DNA of 6,514 bases from an uncultured Eubacteriales bacterium (GTDB lineage Bacteria > Bacillota > Clostridia > Christensenellales > UBA1242), in NCBI GenBank assembly GCA_900556185.1, contig USNN01000052.1:1-6514 (forward strand). The letters are read 5' to 3'. The translations under genes were made by a program, and so were the position numbers. Shown piece after piece: positions 1 to 5,144 of this stretch (position 1 is its first letter; every line of letters starts with the position of its first letter). Below the pieces are notes generated by a model, which was not told the origin of the DNA, did not search any database, and saw only the letters and a list, made by a program, of their open reading frames with translations.

Positions 1-2
1 TG

Positions 3-632
3 GAGCATCCTGAGATCACCTATTACACAAATGAAAAGAAAAATGCGATCGCTCCAAAGATTACAGACAAAGCAAAAACTGCAGTTCAGCAGACGGTCAA
101 TACACAGTTTATCTCTACGCTGATCAAAAGCTGCATGCAAGTTTCAGATGGACTGATTGATTCTTCGGTTCTGGAAGAAGAAACAGGATCTTCCAATGTC
201 ATTGATATGCTGATCGGAAAATTAGAGGAAGCAGATGCAGATCTTGCAGTGTATGAGAATTTGCTGGATTCTCTGATGTCGGTATCAGGAAATGCTGCAT
301 CTACTACAAATCAGTTTTCAGCTGTATATCCGGACATGAAGAGTGCGATCACAAGTGGACAGAGTGCAATGGGCAATCTGCAGAATGTGACGGGAACAGG
401 ATTGGCATCCCTTGGAACAATTTCAAAGGGATTATCTGCTACTTTTGGAGGTATCAGCAATGCGCTTGGCTCTATCGCAAAGGCATTGGATACTTCGAAT
501 GGAAATCTGTCACAGCTTTCTGCAACATTAGCATCTGCGAATATCAGTCTCTCGGGTACAAAAGATGCGATCACAGATATGCGTGGGGTGATCGGAGGAC
601 GTTTAGAGCGTCTGAACCAGAGATATTTGTAA
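3..632 (+). CDS. YhgE/Pip-family membrane protein, internal fragment (5' end outside window, 3' end lost at junction)
   Basis: The frame is open from base 3, ahead of the first ATG at 135, so the gene begins outside the window. The opening residues, around PEITYYTNEKKNAIAPKITD, match the conserved extracytoplasmic part of YhgE/Pip proteins (phage-infection-protein family). These are large membrane proteins with a long outer region rich in Ser/Thr/Ala/Gly and a C-terminal block of membrane helices. The rest here is such a low-complexity region (repeated LSS/LSATL-like and GSIAKAL-like stretches), probably partly coiled coil. No membrane segment is visible. Genuine family sequence seems to end near base 590-600. 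The last dozen or so codons (GGRLERLNQRYL then TAA at 630-632) come from reading the following addA DNA in the wrong frame. Some relatives take part in type VII (Esx-type) secretion or phage adsorption; the role here cannot be told. Codon use and GC differ clearly from everything downstream. Confidence 0.8.
   Translation, partial: EHPEITYYTNEKKNAIAPKITDKAKTAVQQTVNTQFISTLIKSCMQVSDGLIDSSVLEEETGSSNVIDMLIGKLEEADADLAVYENLLDSLMSVSGNAASTTNQFSAVYPDMKSAITSGQSAMGNLQNVTGTGLASLGTISKGLSATFGGISNALGSIAKALDTSNGNLSQLSATLASANISLSGTKDAITDMRGVIGGRLERLNQRYL
588..605. other. Probable chimeric junction between YhgE/Pip DNA and addA DNA
   Basis: Left of this point only frame 3 makes sense (YhgE/Pip); right of it only frame 2 does (AddA, from FRASEPEIF at 602). 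In AddA proteins the residues before the F-R-x-x-x-P-x-x-F stretch normally read like GDxKQSIYxFR. Here the same frame gives GDRRTFR, so homology starts at about base 602. GC content and codon preference step down at the same place. No target-site duplication, terminal inverted repeat, tRNA or integrase is visible. An assembly or cloning chimera is the simplest reading, with a real deletion as the alternative. Confidence 0.65.
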
Positions 633-2764
633 ATAAATACAAGGCATATTCTAGTGGAAAAGACAAGTTAAGTGAAGTTATTAACCTAAATGATAACTTT
701 AGAAGCCATCAAGACGTGTTAGACTTTTCTAACATTGTTTTTAATAAAAATATGACCGAAGATTTTGGGCAGGTAGATTATAAAGCCGAAGCACAACTTT
801 CTAAGGGTGGTAAGATGTATCCAGTTGTAAACAATTTGCCAACGGTGAGTGTGTATACAATTGGCGGGTTTAAGCAAGAAAAGCAAGAATTAGTAGAAAA
901 GTTGCCAGTATATTCAGTTAAAAACCACGAAGATGGTGATGCTAAAACAAACCTTAAAAAGGCGGAGTGCGAAGGAAAACTTATAGTTAGCCTTATAAAA
1001 AATATGCTAGGCAAAGAAAGGTATTTAGCAAAACAAGACACAACTAAACTTATTGAGTATGGCGATATTGCAATTTTAACGGCTAACCGTGGAGCATATT
1101 TAGAATTAGTGCTTAAAGAACTAGAAAAGGCAAAAATACCATATTCGAGTGATATTGAACTTGGAGTGTTTGAAGATAGTTATGTTTCAGCACTAAGAAG
1201 TTTTTTAAGTTTACTTAATAACCCAGAGCAAGATATGCACCTATTTAGCGTTTTAAATTCTAAGTTGTTTGACTTTAGTATAGATGAGTTAAGTAAAATT
1301 AGAGAACTAGAAAAGGATAGCAAGTTTTATTATGAGTCCTTGCGTAACGCAAAAAATAATAGCGGAATAAGTGCAAGGTTAAAGCAAAAGATAGAATACT
1401 TTTATAATTCTTTAGATAAGTTTAGTTACCTAAGTAAGTTTTTAAAGGTGGATGAACTTTTAATTGAAATTATTAATTACACTGGCTTTAAAAACAAAAT
1501 CATATTAGACGAAGGCAGTGAAAAGTCTTTATCTATGATAGATAGGCTGGTGTCATTTTTGAATGGCAAGTCGTATAATTTGAGTTTAAATAAGTTTTTA
1601 GACTATATTAAAGACAATGAAATTAAGTTTGGTATGGAGGGCGAAACCAATGGCGTTCGGGTGTCTACCATTCATAAAAGCAAGGGGTTAGAATATCCAG
1701 TTGTTATTTTAATGGGCGCGGGGCAACCGCTTTTAAATAAGCGAAATCGTGGCGAATTTTTAATTTCTAAAACTATGGGCGTTGGTATAGATTTTTACGA
1801 TAATAATCTTAGGGTTAAGCAAAAAACAATAGTTAAAAATGCAATAAGTTTAGAACTAGATAGGTCTGAAAAAGAAGAACGATTAAGGCTTTTGTATGTG
1901 GCACTAACACGGGCTATAAATAACCTAATTGTAATAGGATGCGCTAAAGACGATTATAGTTATGCTGGGGCTGAAAATGCAAGCACGTTTTTAGACTGGA
2001 TAATTCCAAGCGTGATTGATGCAAAAGATTATGGCAAGGGTAAATACATAAATCTAGTTAGTTTAAACCAAGCAGATTTTGATAAGGCGGAGCAAGCCAT
2101 AACTCAAAAATTAGTAATAGAGCCAAAGTGCAGTAGTGTTGGTGGTGCAACAAGCACAATATTAGATGTGTTTAAGTATGTTTATCCATACGAAAAAGAA
2201 GTAAGTATGCCAACCAAAACAACCGTTAGTGAAATTTTAAAGGAAGACAACGAAGACACCAAGGTGAATAGGTTGTTTGTGGAGCCAAACGAAGGTGCTA
2301 TAGAAAAGGGTTTAGCGTACCATAAACTTTTAAGTATAATGAACTTAAAGGTTAACACGGCTGAAGCCTTAGATATAGAAATAGATAGGTTATGTAAACT
2401 TAATAAAATAACCAAAGAAGAATTAAAGCGAATTAAAAAATCGGATATTTTAAACCTACTTCAAAACCCTAAGTTTAGAGAGATTTTGTCGGGTAAAATT
2501 ATTCGTGAGCAAGAATTTATCGCATCAAGCGGTGGTGCTGGGTCTTGTATTATTCAAGGAATTGTGGATATTATTAGTGTAACCGACGATGGTATTATTG
2601 TAATAGACTACAAAACCAATAACTCTAAAAATGAAGAATATTACATAAAAACCTACGCTAAGCAACTTGAAATTTATGCCGATGTTGTAAGCCGTAGTTT
2701 AAACAAAAAAATTATAAAAAGACTTATATATTCGTTTGCGTTAAACAAATTTATTTTGGTTTAA
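602..2764 (+). CDS. addA: AddA-type ATP-dependent helicase/nuclease subunit, N-terminally truncated
   Basis: AddA, with AddB, forms the helicase-nuclease that processes double-strand DNA ends for recombination, the Gram-positive counterpart of RecBCD. The retained 720 residues carry superfamily 1 helicase motif IV (NFRSH at 695-709), motif V (VSTIHKSKGLEYPVV from 1661) and motif VI (RLRLLYVALTRA at 1880-1915). A C-terminal PD-(D/E)XK nuclease domain follows: GLAYHKLL, EQEF near 2504-2515, QGIVD at 2555-2569 and the catalytic DYK at 2606-2614, then the conserved Y-x-x-QL-x-IYA. This order and the nuclease tail distinguish AddA from PcrA/UvrD. Family members are about 1,200 residues, so roughly the first 500, with the Walker A and DExx box motifs, are missing. 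A naive caller would start at GTG 716, but that codon lies inside conserved helicase sequence; in-frame homology reaches back to 602. No addB is in view. As it stands the fragment could not hydrolyse ATP, but the loss probably reflects the junction at about 600. Confidence 0.9.
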   Translation, partial: FRASEPEIFVNKYKAYSSGKDKLSEVINLNDNFRSHQDVLDFSNIVFNKNMTEDFGQVDYKAEAQLSKGGKMYPVVNNLPTVSVYTIGGFKQEKQELVEKLPVYSVKNHEDGDAKTNLKKAECEGKLIVSLIKNMLGKERYLAKQDTTKLIEYGDIAILTANRGAYLELVLKELEKAKIPYSSDIELGVFEDSYVSALRSFLSLLNNPEQDMHLFSVLNSKLFDFSIDELSKIRELEKDSKFYYESLRNAKNNSGISARLKQKIEYFYNSLDKFSYLSKFLKVDELLIEIINYTGFKNKIILDEGSEKSLSMIDRLVSFLNGKSYNLSLNKFLDYIKDNEIKFGMEGETNGVRVSTIHKSKGLEYPVVILMGAGQPLLNKRNRGEFLISKTMGVGIDFYDNNLRVKQKTIVKNAISLELDRSEKEERLRLLYVALTRAINNLIVIGCAKDDYSYAGAENASTFLDWIIPSVIDAKDYGKGKYINLVSLNQADFDKAEQAITQKLVIEPKCSSVGGATSTILDVFKYVYPYEKEVSMPTKTTVSEILKEDNEDTKVNRLFVEPNEGAIEKGLAYHKLLSIMNLKVNTAEALDIEIDRLCKLNKITKEELKRIKKSDILNLLQNPKFREILSGKIIREQEFIASSGGAGSCIIQGIVDIISVTDDGIIVIDYKTNNSKNEEYYIKTYAKQLEIYADVVSRSLNKKIIKRLIYSFALNKFILV

Positions 2765-2791
2765 CAAAAAGTCAAAAAGCCTTAAATTAAA

Positions 2792-2820
2792 TTGACAAGT
2801 GTTTTTGTTTTTTTTATACT
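2792..2820 (+). promoter_or_regulatory. Sigma-A type promoter for the secreted-protein gene
   Basis: A perfect -35 box TTGACA (2792-2797) is followed by a 17-base spacer, which includes a T-rich run, and a -10 box TATACT (2815-2820). Transcription would start near 2827, about 25 bases before the ATG at 2852. It lies in the 87-base gap after addA, so the secreted-protein gene is probably its own transcription unit. Confidence 0.8.
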
Positions 2821-2851
2821 TATTGTGTATAGTAGTGATTAAGGGGAGCAA

Positions 2852-3640
2852 ATGAATAATCTTCAAAAAAGAAAACTGAGAACACGACTTATGGTTGTTG
2901 TTATTTCCATACTTTCTTGCATCGCCGTTATGGCGGTGGGCGTTTATGCTGCAACCCTTAGTTTCACCGTTACTGTTAAAAACCAAGTAGATATTACCGT
3001 AACTACAACTAACGGCGAATTATATGGCAGAAGATATGGTGATGTTTTATACGGAACCATAAGTAGGGGCGATTCGGGGCTTGGCGACTCGGGCGTTACC
3101 TATGAAACGCAAAATGCAGACACTAAAAATGTGAGTGGGGCGGACGAAAATGGCTTTATCCACTTGTTTGGTGCAACAGCATATAATGGCTTTGATTATT
3201 ACGAAGAAGGAATGAACGAAATTAAAAAGCCAGTTAACTTTTATTACACCAAAGGTAAAGATAAGTTAACCATTAATTATGTGTTTAAGTTCGTTTTTTA
3301 TGAAGGTTCACCTACTAATGTTAACATTAGTTTAACTGATAACTCAACAACTCTAACCGACTCAAGAAAAGATAAAATAGCACTTACATATAAGTATTCA
3401 TTCGGGGCAACCGAACCTGCTGATTGGTCTAAGGTCGCGGGTGTGTTTAACCAAGCAACACCTGCTGGCAGAACCATAAAGGTGCGTGAAGACACACCTA
3501 GCACACATACCGTGTATATGCTTGCAAGTATGACAATTGCAAGAACAAATACATTAAAAGACTCATTCACGCTAGGTCTTGGCACAGATGAATATCACTG
3601 GAGATTTACTTTGCAACTAACTCCAGAACAAGCGCAATAA
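2852..3640 (+). CDS. Secreted or membrane-anchored protein of unknown function
   Basis: The 262-residue product begins with a classic export signal: a basic n-region (KRKLRTR, residues 6-12), a hydrophobic core (about 13-31) and a plausible signal-peptidase site after VYA (residue 33). The first mature residues (AATLSFTVTVKNQVDITVTTTNGE) alternate hydrophobic and polar in a beta-strand pattern, and the remainder is Thr/Asn/Gly-rich with no cysteines, no sortase motif and no second membrane segment. It is probably a beta-sandwich outside the membrane. The layout is reminiscent of TasA/camelysin-like secreted proteins of Bacillota, but this is a resemblance of pattern, not a family match. The ATG at 2852 is chosen for its strong Shine-Dalgarno AAGGGGAG (2841-2848) and because the signal peptide starts right after it. 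It has its own promoter and terminator, so it appears to be a single-gene unit. I do not recognise the protein. Confidence 0.85.
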   Translation: MNNLQKRKLRTRLMVVVISILSCIAVMAVGVYAATLSFTVTVKNQVDITVTTTNGELYGRRYGDVLYGTISRGDSGLGDSGVTYETQNADTKNVSGADENGFIHLFGATAYNGFDYYEEGMNEIKKPVNFYYTKGKDKLTINYVFKFVFYEGSPTNVNISLTDNSTTLTDSRKDKIALTYKYSFGATEPADWSKVAGVFNQATPAGRTIKVREDTPSTHTVYMLASMTIARTNTLKDSFTLGLGTDEYHWRFTLQLTPEQAQ

Positions 3641-3643
3641 AAT

Positions 3644-3672
3644 AAAACCACGAGGAAAACTCGTGGTTTTTT
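3644..3672. terminator. Bidirectional intrinsic terminator
   Basis: A perfect 7-base-pair stem, CCACGAG (3648-3654) with CTCGTGG (3660-3666), encloses the loop GAAAA. It is flanked by AAAA upstream and a T run (3667-3672) downstream, extending the stem to 11 pairs. It begins four bases past the stop codon of the secreted-protein gene. The A run on the left gives a T run on the minus strand, so it can also end transcription coming from the right, as expected between convergent genes. Confidence 0.93.
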
Positions 3673-3685
3673 ATGTGTCGTTTTT

Positions 3686-3763
3686 TTATTTATTGTTTTT
3701 TAGGGCGAAGTTTACAGCAACGGCTAAAGCAACGGTTGCACCAACCATTGGGTTGTTACTCAT
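3686..3763 (-). pseudogene. Probable 3' remnant of a minus-strand gene (about 25-30 codons)
   Basis: On the minus strand, an ATG at 3763-3761 opens a 25-codon frame (SNNPMVGATVALAVAVNF, then a Lys/Asn-rich end) stopped by TAA at 3688-3686. The frame continues upstream through ITVSFC until a TAA at about 3787-3785. There is no Shine-Dalgarno before the ATG. It ends next to a terminator that also works in this direction, and it reads like a protein's C-terminal tail (a small-residue helix, then KNNK). I read it as the leftover end of a larger gene whose body was removed or displaced when the peptide operon arrived, with the break at about 3765-3787. I cannot identify the parent protein. It could also be a chance frame or a tiny hydrophobic peptide gene. 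Confidence 0.4.
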
Positions 3764-3787
3764 ACAGAAGGATACAGTAATATTTTA

Positions 3788-3817
3788 TTGACAAATTCAA
3801 AATATTTATGCTACAAT
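3788..3817 (+). promoter_or_regulatory. Promoter of the peptide / radical SAM / ABC-F operon
   Basis: A perfect -35 TTGACA (3788-3793), an 18-base spacer and the -10 TACAAT (3812-3817) preceded by TG one base upstream (3809-3810), giving an extended -10 (TGCTACAAT). Transcription would start near 3824, about 25 bases before the peptide's ATG. No operator-like inverted repeat is evident, and the short leader has no room for a riboswitch. Expression may therefore be largely constitutive at this site. Confidence 0.82.
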
Positions 3818-3848
3818 TAAATAAACCAGTACAAAGGAGGTAGTAATT

Positions 3849-3935
3849 ATGGTAGTAGAATTTTCTGTAAATGCGGAAGCTGATACTAGTGATTGCGGCG
3901 GATGTGCAAGCCATAGCTGTGGTGGTGGAAGATAG
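3849..3935 (+). CDS. Cys/Gly-rich RiPP precursor peptide (28 aa)
   Basis: This very short gene is preceded by an excellent Shine-Dalgarno, AAAGGAGG (3833-3840), eight bases before the ATG, and by its own promoter. It encodes an acidic N-terminal half (MVVEFSVNAEADTS, residues 1-14) and a Cys/Gly-rich C-terminal half DCGGCASHSCGGGR (15-28) with cysteines at 16, 19 and 24. A leader plus a short Cys-rich core, directly upstream of a radical SAM/SPASM protein, is the usual design of radical-SAM-modified peptides such as sactipeptides and ranthipeptides. I infer that it is the substrate of the next gene and that one or more cysteines become thioether-linked. The sequence does not show which residues are crosslinked or where a leader would be cut; there is no double-glycine leader site before the core. 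The gene ends in TAG immediately followed by the ATG of the maturase, so the two are translationally coupled. It does not match a precursor family I can name; Clo7bot-type and SCIFF peptides are loosely similar but have more cysteines. Confidence 0.85.
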   Translation: MVVEFSVNAEADTSDCGGCASHSCGGGR

Positions 3936-5132
3936 ATGATTAAAAAAATAAGAGTTGAAAATACAAATTATTTTTTTGACACATCAAGCTTGACATTATT
4001 CAAGGACAAGGTTGTAAAGATATCAACCTTGTCTAAGGATAAGTCTACATTTGATAAAGGAACTGTCTATAAACTGGTTTTTAATGTTTCAAATATATGT
4101 AATTTGAAATGTAAATATTGTTATGCTTCCTGTGGCAACTATGGCAGAGAAAATAACTTGATGTCTATCAAAACGGCAAATAAAATTTTAGAAGATTTAC
4201 AACGAAATGTAAAAAGAATTAAAACTGTATATTTCTTTGGGGGTGAACCAACATTAAATCCAAAACTTATTATCTATCTAGTTAATGAGTTGAATAAGGT
4301 GTATAATATTGAAGATTATAGAATTGTTACCAATGCTAGTGCAATTACGGATGAATTAATTGAGTTATTTATTAATAATAATTTTAAAGTTTATGTCAGT
4401 ATAGATGGGCCTAAAGAAATTAATGATTTTTTACGTGGTGATTATTTTATAAAACTTAAGGACTCTATAGAAAAATTAAAAAATAGTAAAATAAAAGATA
4501 AATTAGAACTAATATGCACATATACAAAGTATCACCAAGATAATATTTCAATGAACGAATTAATAGCATTTTATGAAAATATTGGGGTTAAGTATAGTAT
4601 TTCAGATGTTATAACGAGTGATAAAATGTTGAAAATAAAAAAGACAAAAAATGATGTGTTAAACCAAGAGAGAAGATACATAGATTTGTCGATGGAGAGG
4701 TTATATAACAACTCGTTAAATGTTGGAATAAGTGTATACATTAGGAATATAATTGAAGCACTTGTGTTAAAAAATGGCACGGACTGTTTTTGTAAAGAAT
4801 TAAAAAATGGTTATTCAAGAGTCTATGATTATAATGGGGATATTTACCCTTGCATTCGTTTGATTGGTACGCATAGTTCAGCCGATCCAATAATTGAAGA
4901 ATGTAATTGTAAAGATAATGAGAATTGCAAAAATTGTTGGGCTAAAAATTTATGCAGAGATTGTGTTGCTGATATTATCCTAGGAAATGTTAAAGCACCA
5001 TATATGAATAGTAGATGTTATAAAAAGAGTCTTTATAATTATGCATTGAAAAAATGTTTGGAATTAAATCATTATAATCCTGAAAAATTTAAGGTGATTA
5101 TAAATAATTATTTTAGCAATTATTTGTTTTAG
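3936..5132 (+). CDS. Radical SAM/SPASM peptide maturase
   Basis: This 398-residue enzyme probably modifies the peptide encoded just upstream. The radical SAM core has the 4Fe-4S/SAM motif CNLKCKYC (Cys55, 59, 62), then GGEP (102-105) for SAM binding, and strands ending in VTNAS (131-135) and VSIDGP (154-159). The C-terminal SPASM region, which holds auxiliary Fe-S clusters, shows Cys284 and 286, NGDIYPC (GX4C, Cys306), a CX2CX5CX2C block (Cys331, 334, 340, 343) and Cys361; Cys323 and 325 are extra. This is close to the SPASM pattern but has CX2C where CX3C is usual. Residues 1-45 precede the core (IRVENTNYFFDTSSLTLF) and resemble N-terminal extensions of Cys-rich-peptide maturases, a likely peptide-binding region. 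Length and layout fit maturases of sactipeptides/ranthipeptides, and clostridial Cys-rich-peptide maturases (CcpM-like) are a possible closest group. The start abuts the precursor stop; GGTGGTGGAA (3921-3930) in the precursor's last codons can serve as Shine-Dalgarno. The gene is more AT-rich than its neighbours. Confidence 0.92.
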   Translation: MIKKIRVENTNYFFDTSSLTLFKDKVVKISTLSKDKSTFDKGTVYKLVFNVSNICNLKCKYCYASCGNYGRENNLMSIKTANKILEDLQRNVKRIKTVYFFGGEPTLNPKLIIYLVNELNKVYNIEDYRIVTNASAITDELIELFINNNFKVYVSIDGPKEINDFLRGDYFIKLKDSIEKLKNSKIKDKLELICTYTKYHQDNISMNELIAFYENIGVKYSISDVITSDKMLKIKKTKNDVLNQERRYIDLSMERLYNNSLNVGISVYIRNIIEALVLKNGTDCFCKELKNGYSRVYDYNGDIYPCIRLIGTHSSADPIIEECNCKDNENCKNCWAKNLCRDCVADIILGNVKAPYMNSRCYKKSLYNYALKKCLELNHYNPEKFKVIINNYFSNYLF

Positions 5133-5140
5133 GTGGTGAT
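5131..5140 (+). promoter_or_regulatory. Shine-Dalgarno that decides the ABC-F start
   Basis: AGGTGGTGAT (5131-5140) matches the 16S-complementary AGGAGGTGAT at nine of ten bases and overlaps the stop codon of the radical SAM gene. It covers the ATG at 5139, leaving only two bases between AGGTGG and that codon, but lies eight bases before the in-frame GTG at 5145. GTG 5145 is therefore the better start; ATG 5139 is the alternative and adds two residues. Confidence 0.6.
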
Positions 5141-5144
5141 GCTA

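Noticed and set aside
602..632. YhgE/Pip-AddA translational fusion
   Set aside because: The two families are in different frames and the left frame stops at 630-632, so no fused protein is made.
778..1041. Minus-strand open frames opposite addA, the secreted-protein gene, the radical SAM gene and the ABC-F gene
   Set aside because: They lie wholly inside well-supported genes, have no ribosome-binding sites or recognisable motifs, and are shadows of the plus-strand coding sequence.
716..2764. GTG at 716 as a true start of a 682-residue protein
   Set aside because: Conserved AddA sequence, including NFRSH at 695-709, continues upstream in frame to about 602, so this GTG is an internal Val codon.
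2765..2815. Intrinsic terminator of addA using the T run at about 2802-2815
   Set aside because: Only weak A/T pairing (CAAAAA with TTTTTG) precedes the T run, and the run lies within the spacer of a consensus promoter.
2903..2922. Lipoprotein signal (lipobox) around Cys23 of the secreted protein
   Set aside because: The residues before the Cys read ILS, a poor lipobox; the hydrophobic core continues past it to a better signal-peptidase I site at VYA.
3890..3935. Double-glycine leader peptide cut by a C39 peptidase
   Set aside because: The Gly pairs are inside the Cys-rich core and at the extreme C-terminus, and no peptidase-transporter gene is in the window.
3936..5132. Cfr/RlmN-type rRNA methyltransferase next to a resistance ABC-F
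   Set aside because: The protein has a SPASM-like cysteine-rich C-terminus and GGEP core typical of peptide maturases, and follows a Cys-rich peptide gene.
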